From: Flammeovirga yaeyamensis
GTDB lineage: Bacteria; Bacteroidota; Bacteroidia; Cytophagales; Flammeovirgaceae
Direction of reading: 5' to 3'
DNA: 64,000 nt
Assembly: GCF_018736045.1 (NCBI RefSeq)
Contig: NZ_CP076133.1
Span: 2,140,001 to 2,204,000, forward strand
This document shows, in pieces, positions 19,927 through 28,336 of the stretch. A program made the translations under genes and the position numbers. A model generated the notes under the pieces. It was not told where the DNA came from and did no database searches. It was given only the letters and a program-made list of their open reading frames with translations. Within the stretch, counting starts at the first letter, position 1, and each line of letters starts with the position of its first letter.

Positions 19927-19956
19927 AAGCTATCGTTACCGAAATAACGATAGCTT
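19927..19956 (-). terminator. Intrinsic terminator of the 889-aa scaffold gene
   Basis: A perfect 12-bp stem (AAGCTATCGTTA and its complement) has a 6-base loop, 35 bases after the stop codon of the carbohydrate-binding scaffold gene. On the minus strand it is followed by a T-rich stretch. It separates this gene from the GH5-sulfatase operon. Confidence 0.75.
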
Positions 19957-19990
19957 TTCGGTCTATTTGTCTCTATTTTTTGTCATCAAA

Positions 19991-22660
19991 TTACTTTTTG
20001 ATGAACTTAATCGATTGATTTCCGGCTCTTAAAATATACTGTCCCTTCATCAATTTCGATACATCAATTACCATGTTGTATGTATTCGAAAGCTGATTAA
20101 CAGATAATACTTCACGACCCATCAAATCAAAAATCTTCAATTCCTTTATTCCTTTTGAACTCACTACATGTAATTTGTCTGTAGTTGGATTAGGATAAAT
20201 TCTGGAAATGATATTGTTATCTTCTGCAGAAGTAGGTTGTTCTACTTTTAAGACGACAACATCAAATTGTTTTGTGATAGCTGTTGCATTTTCTAGACTC
20301 AACGTTGCCGTTAGTGTCACTTGCACATCTTCTGCTTGTTGGTTTACTACACCATCGTTAGAAATCACATCCTTATTCGAAGAAGACCAAACTACCGTTG
20401 TGTTATGTAAACCATTTAGAGTTAATCCAAGATCTTGAGTGACACTCATTGCATTATCACCTTCTTGGAATTCAATTTCTAAGGCATTTACTGCTTCTTG
20501 TAATTGAGCCTCTTCATCACCTACAGTAGTTAAAGTAAATTCCTTTGTATCTTCTAGATCGCCTAAAGTAATTTTGGCAGTAATGCTTCCGGTTACAGCT
20601 TGTTTTGTTATTGTTACAGTGCCATCATTTGTGATATTGGAGTGATTTGATATCCACTGAATTTGAGTTTCATATAATCCCTCATTATCAAGAACAATAT
20701 TATTGGATACCGCATTTGCATTATCTCCAACAACAAAACCAATCAAAAGGTTTTCTTTTGCTTTTGCTAATTTCCCCTCATCATTCATCACTGTGGTTAA
20801 AGTGAAAGTTTTAGTTGCCGAAAGTTCTCCAATAGATACCGTTGCTGTAAGATCCCCTTCTACTTCTTGAGTAGTAATTGTCACTTCTCCATTATCTGTA
20901 ATTTGAGCATGTTCTGACGCCCAAACGATTGTAGAAGTGTATTTTCCAGTAGTGGCCAATCCAACATTTTGTGAAACCATTGTAGCTTCATCTCCTTCAG
21001 CAAATTCAATAGCTAATTCATTCACTACTTCTTCCAATTGTGCTTCAGGATTTGATTTGATTCTTAAATTAAAAGATTTCGTCTCCGAGTATATCCCTTT
21101 TTGAATAGTGGCAGTAAGTACCACTTCTGTATTACTTACAATCTTTTGTACTTCTGCCATCCCTTCGTTAATGATCAAGGCATCATTTTCTGGAACTGAC
21201 CAAGTGATTATCGTTCCATAAGTATCATCAGATGATTGAAGTGGGAAGCTTTGATTCACATTGTATTCTTGATCGCCATCAGCTAACTGAAGTGCTAAAT
21301 TATTTTTAGAAAAGAACACATCTGCTTCACCTGCTTCCACTTCTGCTACTGACGTATTATCAATGACTAATTCTCCTATATTATTTCCCGCCTGAATCAA
21401 TAATCTAAACGCAGACAAACCTCTTTGCACTTCTATAACATCTGTTACTTTTACAGGTGTTTCGTTAATCGAAAAGCTCGTTGAGTTTGTATTTACATTA
21501 GCATCATTTTCATCTTTGCCTTGGAACTGAAAACGGATATTCATTTCTGTAGATCCGTAAACATCTGCTTCCATTTTAAAATACTTCTTTTCTGTAGTTA
21601 AAGTATTGAAAGGAAATATTTGACTTCTTACTGCTAAATTTGGTAATGAAGTACCTCCATTTGTAATATTTAAACTTACGGCTGTCGTCCCATTTTCCTT
21701 ATGGGTCGTCGTCGTAAAATCAAAATCTTCTGCTTGCACAAAAGAAGAATTAAAATTCGTGTCCCAATGTTGAGTACCTGTCGAAAAATCGTTATTCAAT
21801 ACAATCCAGTTATCGCTTATTGTTAAAGGAAGTACTGTAATTGAAAAATCTTTAGTTACAGTCGTGGTATTTTTAGTTACTGATGCTTTTAATGTAACGT
21901 TCTCCGTTTGTTCACCTCTTACTACTTTACCAGTAGTTGATATCACCGACTCATTAGTCGATTCCCATGTAACCACTGTTTCATTTAAACCTTCAGAAGG
22001 TAGATCAGTAATGGTATACATAATACCATTTCCATCTACTGGATCAATAGCATTAAATGTGATTCCTAAATTATCAGCTGCTTCTTGTGCTAATTCTTCA
22101 TCTGTTTTACTTTCTACTTGAACTAATGATACATTATCGATCACTATACTTCCAATATTTCCACCTACTTGAACGAATACACTAAACTTTGTAGCACCTA
22201 CTGGCATTTTTAAACGAGCAGCATAATTTTGTGTATTTGTCGATATAAAAAAGTCTTCTGAAGCAATGGCATTCTCTGCCCCATTGTCCCATCTTAATAA
22301 ATACCTGATTTTATCGCCATCTCCACCGTAGATATCTGCAGATAAAATATATTCTTTTTCCTCAGCAAGAGTTTCTGGAAGGTTAGTATAACCTCCATCT
22401 TTTAACTGAATATTTGAGACCGATAATCCCTCATTGATTGGTGATTGGGGTATACTAATTTCAAAAGCATTCGTACCATTTTCTTTGTGAGTGATCACTT
22501 GCCAAGTCGGTAAGTTATTTTGATCTACCGAATTATTGATGGTCACCTCCCATTCATTTCCAATAGGGTCTTCGAACCCTGGATTTTTTATCAGGTTATC
22601 GTTCGCCAAGAGAGCATTTGACGACAATAATAACAATAGTGAAGTAATTAATTCTTTCAT
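19991..22660 (-). CDS. Secreted non-catalytic scaffold: two CBM-like and five Ig-like modules, T9SS
   Basis: This 889-residue protein has a signal peptide (1-19) and no enzymatic domain. Order: CBM4/9-like module (about 22-180), atrophied Ig-like repeat (about 185-277), second CBM-like module (about 282-440), four more Ig-like repeats (about 440-815), and a T9SS sorting domain with YPNP (about 820-889). The CBM-like modules match those in the two GH5-sulfatase proteins (FDN/IDN strand near the end, acidic E-x-R-Q segment in the middle). The repeats share a spacing of about 90 residues and a D-G/N-G-x-V turn. It is expected to sit on the cell surface and hold the glycan close to the enzymes. 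It stands alone, with its own terminator downstream and an AT-rich gap upstream. Domain reading is confident; the ligand is not known. Confidence 0.85.
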   Translation of the reverse strand: MKELITSLLLLLSSNALLANDNLIKNPGFEDPIGNEWEVTINNSVDQNNLPTWQVITHKENGTNAFEISIPQSPINEGLSVSNIQLKDGGYTNLPETLAEEKEYILSADIYGGDGDKIRYLLRWDNGAENAIASEDFFISTNTQNYAARLKMPVGATKFSVFVQVGGNIGSIVIDNVSLVQVESKTDEELAQEAADNLGITFNAIDPVDGNGIMYTITDLPSEGLNETVVTWESTNESVISTTGKVVRGEQTENVTLKASVTKNTTTVTKDFSITVLPLTISDNWIVLNNDFSTGTQHWDTNFNSSFVQAEDFDFTTTTHKENGTTAVSLNITNGGTSLPNLAVRSQIFPFNTLTTEKKYFKMEADVYGSTEMNIRFQFQGKDENDANVNTNSTSFSINETPVKVTDVIEVQRGLSAFRLLIQAGNNIGELVIDNTSVAEVEAGEADVFFSKNNLALQLADGDQEYNVNQSFPLQSSDDTYGTIITWSVPENDALIINEGMAEVQKIVSNTEVVLTATIQKGIYSETKSFNLRIKSNPEAQLEEVVNELAIEFAEGDEATMVSQNVGLATTGKYTSTIVWASEHAQITDNGEVTITTQEVEGDLTATVSIGELSATKTFTLTTVMNDEGKLAKAKENLLIGFVVGDNANAVSNNIVLDNEGLYETQIQWISNHSNITNDGTVTITKQAVTGSITAKITLGDLEDTKEFTLTTVGDEEAQLQEAVNALEIEFQEGDNAMSVTQDLGLTLNGLHNTTVVWSSSNKDVISNDGVVNQQAEDVQVTLTATLSLENATAITKQFDVVVLKVEQPTSAEDNNIISRIYPNPTTDKLHVVSSKGIKELKIFDLMGREVLSVNQLSNTYNMVIDVSKLMKGQYILRAGNQSIKFIKK

Positions 22661-23055
22661 ACTATGATGATTGTATTTTGTAAAAAATTTTAGTTGTATG
22701 TTTTGCTTAAATAATCATTTCAAAGGTCGTTTAACCGTAAAAAATACAAGTTTAATTTCCGTTCAGTAGGGATGAATAAATGTTCTACCTTCAATATAAC
22801 AAGGTGTAAAATGTCTGTATTTGTAAATTAAAGTTGATTTTGAGTCAATTATCAGTTAAAAAATAAATAAAGAAGTAGAAAAATATCTCTTGATATATCT
22901 GACGGTTTTCTCCTTAACATAAAACTTCGTTTCATTAATGATTGCGTTCTAACTTATATACATATACACTCATGTTTAATATAAAACATCATAAAAAAAC
23001 CACCCACCTAAAAGGCGAGTGGTTTACCATCTAAACTATAATTTTCTATTACTAA
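22661..23055. other. 395-base intergenic region
   Basis: This AT-rich gap should carry the promoter of the scaffold gene. Its right end holds the terminator of the sulfatase operon. I see no ORF, repeat or clear promoter pair in the rest. Confidence 0.5.
22997..23025 (-). terminator. Intrinsic terminator of the GH3-esterase-sulfatase operon
   Basis: On the minus strand AAACCACTCGCCT pairs with AGGTGGGTGGTTT (two G-U wobbles) around a 3-base loop, and the stem leads into a run of seven T. It lies 31 bases after the stop of the last sulfatase. Confidence 0.88.
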
Positions 23056-24477
23056 CTATCTGGCATGATCCAATTGATAATGGGCCAGAGCAGTTTTCAA
23101 TAACGCCCTGTGCTTCTTGACCTGATCGGCATAATCAGGATCATTTACTATATTTTTATTCTCTTGAGGATCTTTTGTTAAGTCATACATCATCTCTGCC
23201 AGTTCTTTACCGGCTTTGTTTCTGAATAATGTATATCTAAACCCTTTTGTTCTTACTGTATCACCTTGTTTCCAACGGCTTAAAGTGTATTCTTTTACAG
23301 AAACATCACCATTCATTAATGTGGGTACTAAAGACTGACCTTGCAATTGATCTGGCTGTTCTAACCCGGCTAAATCACAAAGAGTTGGGAAGACGTCGAC
23401 CATTTCTGCAAAACCTTCTGTTGCTCCAGATTGTGCATTCTTACCAGAATGAGGTTTAATAATAAATGGAACTCTAATGGCAATATCAAATGCTGTGTGC
23501 TTTGCCCAGAATGTATGCTCTCCTAATTGCCAACCGTGGTCACCCCAAAGGACAATAATGGTGTTGTCATACAGACCTTGTTTTTTCAGTTCATCAATTA
23601 ACTCTCCTAAAAGATAATCTGAGAAACTCACTGATGCATAATAACCGTGTTTTAATTTCTTGGCCATTTCAGCATCTATATCCCCTTTTCTAGGAACTGT
23701 TCTGTAGGCTCTTAATTCTCCGTAACTCGTTTTTGCAACGGCTGGAATTCCTTCAGGTAAAAATGGATTTTTAGCCATCTCGATCTCATCTTCTTTGTAC
23801 TCATCCCAAAAACGTTTTGGAGCGACAAAAGGAAGGTGAGGTCTAGCTAAACCAACCGCCATAAAAAATGGCTGATCCATCTTTTTAAATTTCTTTAAAC
23901 GGTCTTTTGCTAACTCAATGGTTCTACCGTCTAAGAAATCGGTATCCTTACTGTTCTCAACTATCTCGTAAGGAAGTGATTTTTTATAAGGTGCTGTTGG
24001 ATTTTCGTTATCAGCTACCAATTCTGGATTGTGATACTCGAACATATTTTCAGCTGGATGATATTCCGACCAAGTTCGTTTACTGGCATCTGTTTTACCA
24101 TGAATCACTTTACCTGCTGAAAACGTATAATATCCATTTTCTTTAAAATGCTGACCCATTGTTACCGCATTGGGCATGTCTTTATCAATCTTTGCCCCTG
24201 CATCTACAAAACGTGTAAATGTAGGTCGAACGCCCGTATGCATGGATGCTCTCGAAGCACCGCAAACAGGTACTTGGCAGAAAGCATTGTTAAACGTTGT
24301 GGCATGTTCGCTTAATTGATCAATGTTAGGTGTTTTGATGGTTTCATTACCATAGGCACCCAATTCCGGACGTAAATCGTCTACCGTAATAAATAAAATA
24401 TTCGGTTTATCTTGAGCGAAAACTGTAGCAGGAACGAATAGTATTCCTGCTACAATAGATTTTAATAGTTTTTTCAT
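23056..24477 (-). CDS. S1 family sulfatase (iduronate-2-sulfatase-like)
   Basis: This 473-residue sulfatase has a signal peptide (1-21). The metal-binding motif FITVDDLRPELGAYG is near residues 28-42, and the formylglycine Cys72 lies in CGASR, the accepted Ala variant of the C-x-P-S-R sulfatase signature. Later motifs are PFFMAVGLARPHLPFVAP around residue 200 and LWGDHGWQLGEHTFWAKH around 310-330, which carry the second metal and sulfate ligands. These point to the iduronate-2-sulfatase-like S1_7 group (inference), as in the sulfatase halves of the fusion enzymes. It should be periplasmic, as it has no T9SS signal or lipobox. It is the last gene of an operon with GH3, esterase and two more sulfatases. 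Its start codon abuts the stop of the upstream sulfatase. Confidence 0.92.
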   Translation of the reverse strand: MKKLLKSIVAGILFVPATVFAQDKPNILFITVDDLRPELGAYGNETIKTPNIDQLSEHATTFNNAFCQVPVCGASRASMHTGVRPTFTRFVDAGAKIDKDMPNAVTMGQHFKENGYYTFSAGKVIHGKTDASKRTWSEYHPAENMFEYHNPELVADNENPTAPYKKSLPYEIVENSKDTDFLDGRTIELAKDRLKKFKKMDQPFFMAVGLARPHLPFVAPKRFWDEYKEDEIEMAKNPFLPEGIPAVAKTSYGELRAYRTVPRKGDIDAEMAKKLKHGYYASVSFSDYLLGELIDELKKQGLYDNTIIVLWGDHGWQLGEHTFWAKHTAFDIAIRVPFIIKPHSGKNAQSGATEGFAEMVDVFPTLCDLAGLEQPDQLQGQSLVPTLMNGDVSVKEYTLSRWKQGDTVRTKGFRYTLFRNKAGKELAEMMYDLTKDPQENKNIVNDPDYADQVKKHRALLKTALAHYQLDHAR

Positions 24478-25904
24478 TAGAGAGCGGCTTTAACTTCTTT
24501 TCTCCAAAGGTTGATCGCTTTTTTCAACTCTTTGTGTTTCTTATTTTCAGCATCATAGATGTTATTTGATTCTGATTGATCTTTCTTAAGATCATATACT
24601 TCATATACATCTTCTTTGTAGAAGTGGAACATTTTTAAATCTCCATCTCTAACTACTGTACAATAATTATCGCCTGTGCTTTTTAATCTTGCTCTTGACG
24701 AATGCCAGAATAACACTCTATCTTCCGTTTTACCTTTAACGATATTGTTTTTGATACTCTTTCCGTCCAAGTGTTCTGTTGGGAAAGTTTTCAAATCACA
24801 CAATTCCAATAAAGTTGGGTATAAATCTGTATTTGTTGTTACCTGATCAATCACTTTATGTTTAGTGATAGGTGCACCTGCAAAAATCAAAGGAACTTTT
24901 GTACCACCTTCGAAAGAGTGACCTTTACCTGCTCTTAAAGGAAGGTTAGATGTTGCTAATTCTCTATTGTTTCCATTTCCTCTGTTAGATAATCCACCGT
25001 GATCAGAAGTGAAAACAATAATTGTATTGTCATACATTCCTTTATCCTTCAATTCTTTGACAAGACGACCTAAACTTTCGTCTACCGATTGTACCATGGC
25101 AGCATACGTTGGGTTGTTTTGGTGCATCTTTGTCCAACCATCTTTCTCAGTATATTCAGGACCTTCAAAAGTCATCCCTTTTGCCTTCTTTCTATACTTT
25201 TTAACATCGTCTTGTTTTGCTTCAAAAGGCGTATGTACACCATAGTGAGACAAAACAGCGAAGAATGGTTTACCCTCATGATCCATGTTGATGAACTTCA
25301 AAGTCTCATCAGTCAAACGATCTGTTAAATACTCCCCTTCTTCACCTTCGTCTAATCCTAAGATTTTACCGTGTCCTTTTTTATTAACTTTCTTTGGATT
25401 TTTAGGTGTATTATATGGGAAGAAATAAGAATTTGGAGCACCTGCTGCACCGCCAGCAATATTGATATCGTATCCTTTGTTATTAGGCCACTCATCTTCT
25501 TCATGACCTAAGTGCCATTTTCCTGTAAAGAAAGTATGGTACCCTTGTTCTTTAAAAGCTTGTCCGATAGTTTTTTCGTTATCGTAGAATTTTTTCCCTT
25601 TGATCGTATTTTCATTTCTTGCAGGAATACCCGCTCTTGCTGGGTAACGACCTGTCTGCAAAGCATATCTTGATGGCAAACATCTTGGGTGAGCCACATA
25701 AGCGTTAGTAAAATCCACACCATCTTGTGCTAATTTATCAATGTTAGGCGTCTCGTAGAAATCCGAATCATGATGAGAGATATCAAAATATCCCAAATCA
25801 TCTACTAAAAAGATAATGACATTCTTCTTATTTTGGGCCGATAGTGTTCCCACAGAAAGAAGAAGTACTAAAAAGATAAGTTTTAAGTTTTTCATTTTTA
25901 TCAA
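24477..25904 (-). CDS. S1 family sulfatase (arylsulfatase A type)
   Basis: This 475-residue sulfatase has a signal peptide (about 1-23, counting from the upstream of two close ATGs). The metal motif is FLVDDLGYFDISHHDSDFYE, and formylglycine Cys75 lies in CLPSR. FTGKWHLG around residue 125 and FTSDHGGLSNRGNG around residue 300 carry the remaining active-site Lys, His and Asp. This is the arylsulfatase A-like layout, possibly near the S1_16 group (inference). It has no outer-membrane sorting signal and is probably periplasmic. It is a close tandem paralogue of the sulfatase at 25911-27308, from which it is 6 bases distant, and shares most motifs with it. Both are expected to remove sulfate from imported oligosaccharides. 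Confidence 0.92.
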   Translation of the reverse strand: MIKMKNLKLIFLVLLLSVGTLSAQNKKNVIIFLVDDLGYFDISHHDSDFYETPNIDKLAQDGVDFTNAYVAHPRCLPSRYALQTGRYPARAGIPARNENTIKGKKFYDNEKTIGQAFKEQGYHTFFTGKWHLGHEEDEWPNNKGYDINIAGGAAGAPNSYFFPYNTPKNPKKVNKKGHGKILGLDEGEEGEYLTDRLTDETLKFINMDHEGKPFFAVLSHYGVHTPFEAKQDDVKKYRKKAKGMTFEGPEYTEKDGWTKMHQNNPTYAAMVQSVDESLGRLVKELKDKGMYDNTIIVFTSDHGGLSNRGNGNNRELATSNLPLRAGKGHSFEGGTKVPLIFAGAPITKHKVIDQVTTNTDLYPTLLELCDLKTFPTEHLDGKSIKNNIVKGKTEDRVLFWHSSRARLKSTGDNYCTVVRDGDLKMFHFYKEDVYEVYDLKKDQSESNNIYDAENKKHKELKKAINLWRKEVKAAL

Positions 25905-25910
25905 TTTAAT

Positions 25911-27308
25911 TTAAAGGATGACTGCATTTACTTCTTTCTGCCAAGATTGTATTGCTTTCATCAATTTTTTAGAGTTTTTATTTTTTGGATCAAATATATT
26001 ATAGGTCTCGTAAGGATCGTTTTTGAGATTGTACATCTCATAGCGTTGCTCATCATAAAAGTGAAACAACTTTAAGTCTCCTTCCCTTACCACCGTGCAA
26101 TTCGTATCTCCAGTAGATTTTGGTCTAGCCATTGGAGAATGCCAAAATACTTGTCTATTTATGGTTTTACTTTTTTGTATTGCTAATTTAATACTTATTC
26201 CATCTAAATGTTGTTGAGGCACCAAAGGTAACTCACATAAATCTAATAAAGTAGGATAAATATCTGTATTTGTCGTTAGCTGATCTTTATTGACATTTAC
26301 CTCTCCAAGGTTTCCGGCTAAAATGAAAGGTACTTTCGTTCCCCCTTCATAATTATGTCCTTTACCTGCTCTTAAAGGTAAGTTTGATGTCGCAATCTTA
26401 CGTTTGTTACCCACACCTCTATTAGACAATCCTCCATGATCTGATGTCAATACAATAATTGTGTTTTCATACAAACCATTTGATTTTAACGACTGCACCA
26501 CTCTACCCAAAGACTGATCTACCGATTCTATCATAGCTGCGTAAACGGCATCATTTTGATATTGTTTGGTTTCTCCATCCTTCATCAAAAACGCTGGGCC
26601 TTCGAAGGACATACCTTCTAATTTCTTTTGGTATTTTTTCACTAAATAAGCCTTGGCTTCTAATGGAGTATGCACCCCATAGTGGTTCAACATCAAAAAG
26701 AAAGGACTTTTGTGATCTTGATCTAAGAATTTTACGGTTTCGTCAGTTAAACGATCGGTTAAATATTCTCCCTTTACTCCTTCATCTAAACCTTCAATTG
26801 TTCTATGATTTCCCGATCTTTTGGGGTTTTGTGGAACATTAAAAGGATAAAAATATGACTTAGGTGCACCAGCACTGCATCCGGCAATATTCACATCGTA
26901 TCCTCGGTTTTGAGGCCATGCTTCCTCTGTATTTCCTAAGTGCCATTTGCCTACAAAAGCTGTGGTATAACCATTGTTTTTGAACGCTTGCCCAATAGTA
27001 ATTTCAGAAGCTTCGATATTACATTCGTCTTTACCGTGTGCTCCTGGAACACCCGCTCTTGCAGGATATTTACCCGTTTGCAAACCATATCTTGATGGCA
27101 CACATCTAGGATGTGAAACATAAGCATTGGTAAAATCGATTCCTTCTTTTGCTAGAGCATCAATATTGGGTGTCTCATAGAATTCTGATCCATGAGCGGC
27201 AATATCAAAATATCCCAAGTCGTCTACTACAAACACCACCACATTTTTTTGTGCGAATGATATTTGAGTGAACATCAAAAAGAATGCTATATAAAGTACG
27301 CTTTTCAT
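25911..27308 (-). CDS. S1 family sulfatase (arylsulfatase A type), tandem paralogue
   Basis: This 465-residue sulfatase has a signal peptide (1-19). The metal motif is FVVDDLGYFDIAAHGSEFYE, formylglycine Cys69 lies in CVPSRYGLQTGKYPARAG, and FVGKWHLG and LTSDHGGLSNRGVG follow. It is highly similar along its length to the next sulfatase downstream, so the pair arose by duplication. Differences in loops (for example PGAHGKDECNIE against PARNENTIKGKK after the formylglycine helix) may change which sulfate position is recognised. Its ATG overlaps the stop codon of the esterase by one base (TAATG), a sign of translational coupling. Location is probably periplasmic. Confidence 0.92.
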   Translation of the reverse strand: MKSVLYIAFFLMFTQISFAQKNVVVFVVDDLGYFDIAAHGSEFYETPNIDALAKEGIDFTNAYVSHPRCVPSRYGLQTGKYPARAGVPGAHGKDECNIEASEITIGQAFKNNGYTTAFVGKWHLGNTEEAWPQNRGYDVNIAGCSAGAPKSYFYPFNVPQNPKRSGNHRTIEGLDEGVKGEYLTDRLTDETVKFLDQDHKSPFFLMLNHYGVHTPLEAKAYLVKKYQKKLEGMSFEGPAFLMKDGETKQYQNDAVYAAMIESVDQSLGRVVQSLKSNGLYENTIIVLTSDHGGLSNRGVGNKRKIATSNLPLRAGKGHNYEGGTKVPFILAGNLGEVNVNKDQLTTNTDIYPTLLDLCELPLVPQQHLDGISIKLAIQKSKTINRQVFWHSPMARPKSTGDTNCTVVREGDLKLFHFYDEQRYEMYNLKNDPYETYNIFDPKNKNSKKLMKAIQSWQKEVNAVIL

Positions 27309-28234
27309 TATTTTCTGATAGGATAAATCGCCTCTTCTGGAATATCAATAGTTACATTACCCTCCAAGTATTTGTGATCCACTAAAAAGTTATCCGCTTC
27401 CTGAAGTGCTTCGAAATACCATCTATTGATGATTCCTTTTTTATAGCCTTGCTTCTTACCATATCCGATGTTGAAGAATGAATGTTCAGCTCCTTTGTAA
27501 ACATCTAACTTACATTCTACTCCATTTTTCTCGCAGATTTCTTGATAATTACGAGCAACATGTTCAGGTAATACTTTATCTGTATCTCCTACTTCGATTA
27601 GTGTAGCAGGGAAATTCTTATTTATATTTTGTCTTGGGCTAAATGCCTCCCAACTTTTAAATCCTGCAGCTTTCACTTCTTGATCTACTAAGCGGTGTGC
27701 ATACCCTTCTTTACTTGCATCGATAACAGGATTGAAAAGAACCAAAAGGTTGGGTGCATATTCTTCTTCCTTCACTCCCTTGTTTAATGAAGGAATAAAT
27801 GCTGTTGATGCGGCTAAATGCCCTCCGGCAGATCCACCACCGATAGCAATTTTATTTGGTTTAATTCCAAATTTCTTGGCATTTTCTCGTACATAGGCTA
27901 CCGCAGATTGTGCATCTTCTACTGCTTCTACGACAGTTGTACCATTAATTTTTCTAAGTCTGTAAGTTGGACAGATGACCACTAAACCTCTTTCAGCAAA
28001 GTGTTTTGCTTGACGGTAAAATGCAGATGGGCTTCCTTGGTTCCATCCTCCGCCATGAAAGAAGATAATTGCTCCTTTAGATTTAGCTTGTTTTGTTGGT
28101 TTGAAAATGTGCAACTCTAAGTTGACATCATTAACTGTTTTGTAAGTGATTTTTTCATCAGGCTGAATTCCCTGACCAAAAATCAGATGACTAAAACATA
28201 GAGTGAATATTGCTAGTAATAAATTCAATTTCAT
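27308..28234 (-). CDS. Alpha/beta-hydrolase, acetyl-xylan-esterase-like carbohydrate esterase
   Basis: This 308-residue hydrolase has a signal peptide (about 1-20). It shows the oxyanion motif HGGGWNQGSP around residue 60 and the nucleophile elbow GGGSAGGHLA with Ser135. A later Asp in GDTDKVLPEH and His in AEHSFFN complete the catalytic triad. This is the BD-FAE/esterase-lipase type that often removes acetyl (or feruloyl) groups from xylan and other plant or algal glycans in PULs (established for the family). Its place between GH3 and three sulfatases supports a carbohydrate-deacetylation role in the periplasm. The exact ester is unknown. Confidence 0.82.
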   Translation of the reverse strand: MKLNLLLAIFTLCFSHLIFGQGIQPDEKITYKTVNDVNLELHIFKPTKQAKSKGAIIFFHGGGWNQGSPSAFYRQAKHFAERGLVVICPTYRLRKINGTTVVEAVEDAQSAVAYVRENAKKFGIKPNKIAIGGGSAGGHLAASTAFIPSLNKGVKEEEYAPNLLVLFNPVIDASKEGYAHRLVDQEVKAAGFKSWEAFSPRQNINKNFPATLIEVGDTDKVLPEHVARNYQEICEKNGVECKLDVYKGAEHSFFNIGYGKKQGYKKGIINRWYFEALQEADNFLVDHKYLEGNVTIDIPEEAIYPIRK

Positions 28235-28271
28235 TGAAATGATAGTTTAATATGAACAATAAATTAAGAGT

Positions 28272-28300
28272 GATGGAGAGCGTGGAGTTCGCCCTCCATC
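28272..28300 (-). promoter_or_regulatory. Intercistronic hairpin without U-tract
   Basis: GATGGAGAGCG pairs with CGCCCTCCATC (one G-U wobble) around a 7-base loop, between the GH3 gene and the esterase gene. No T-run follows on the minus strand. It resembles the hairpins at 2457-2490 and 14613-14636 in position: after the first gene of an operon. Confidence 0.55.
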
Positions 28301-28336
28301 ATTTCCTTAATTTTTTATGTGCATGAGTGATTTAAA

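Larger units (their letters stand above)
19313..19990. other. 678-base intergenic region upstream of GH5-sulfatase operon
   Basis: This very AT-rich gap must hold the promoter of the GH5-sulfatase operon, but I could not pick a convincing -7/-33 pair. It contains a terminator at its right end and a palindromic site near 19654-19680. A 75-codon minus ORF in it has no recognisable feature and is not called. Confidence 0.6.

Noticed and set aside
24258-24264. Sulfatase with CGASR as a defective active site
   Set aside because: Ala in place of Pro in the C-x-P-S-R motif is an accepted variant for formylglycine conversion.
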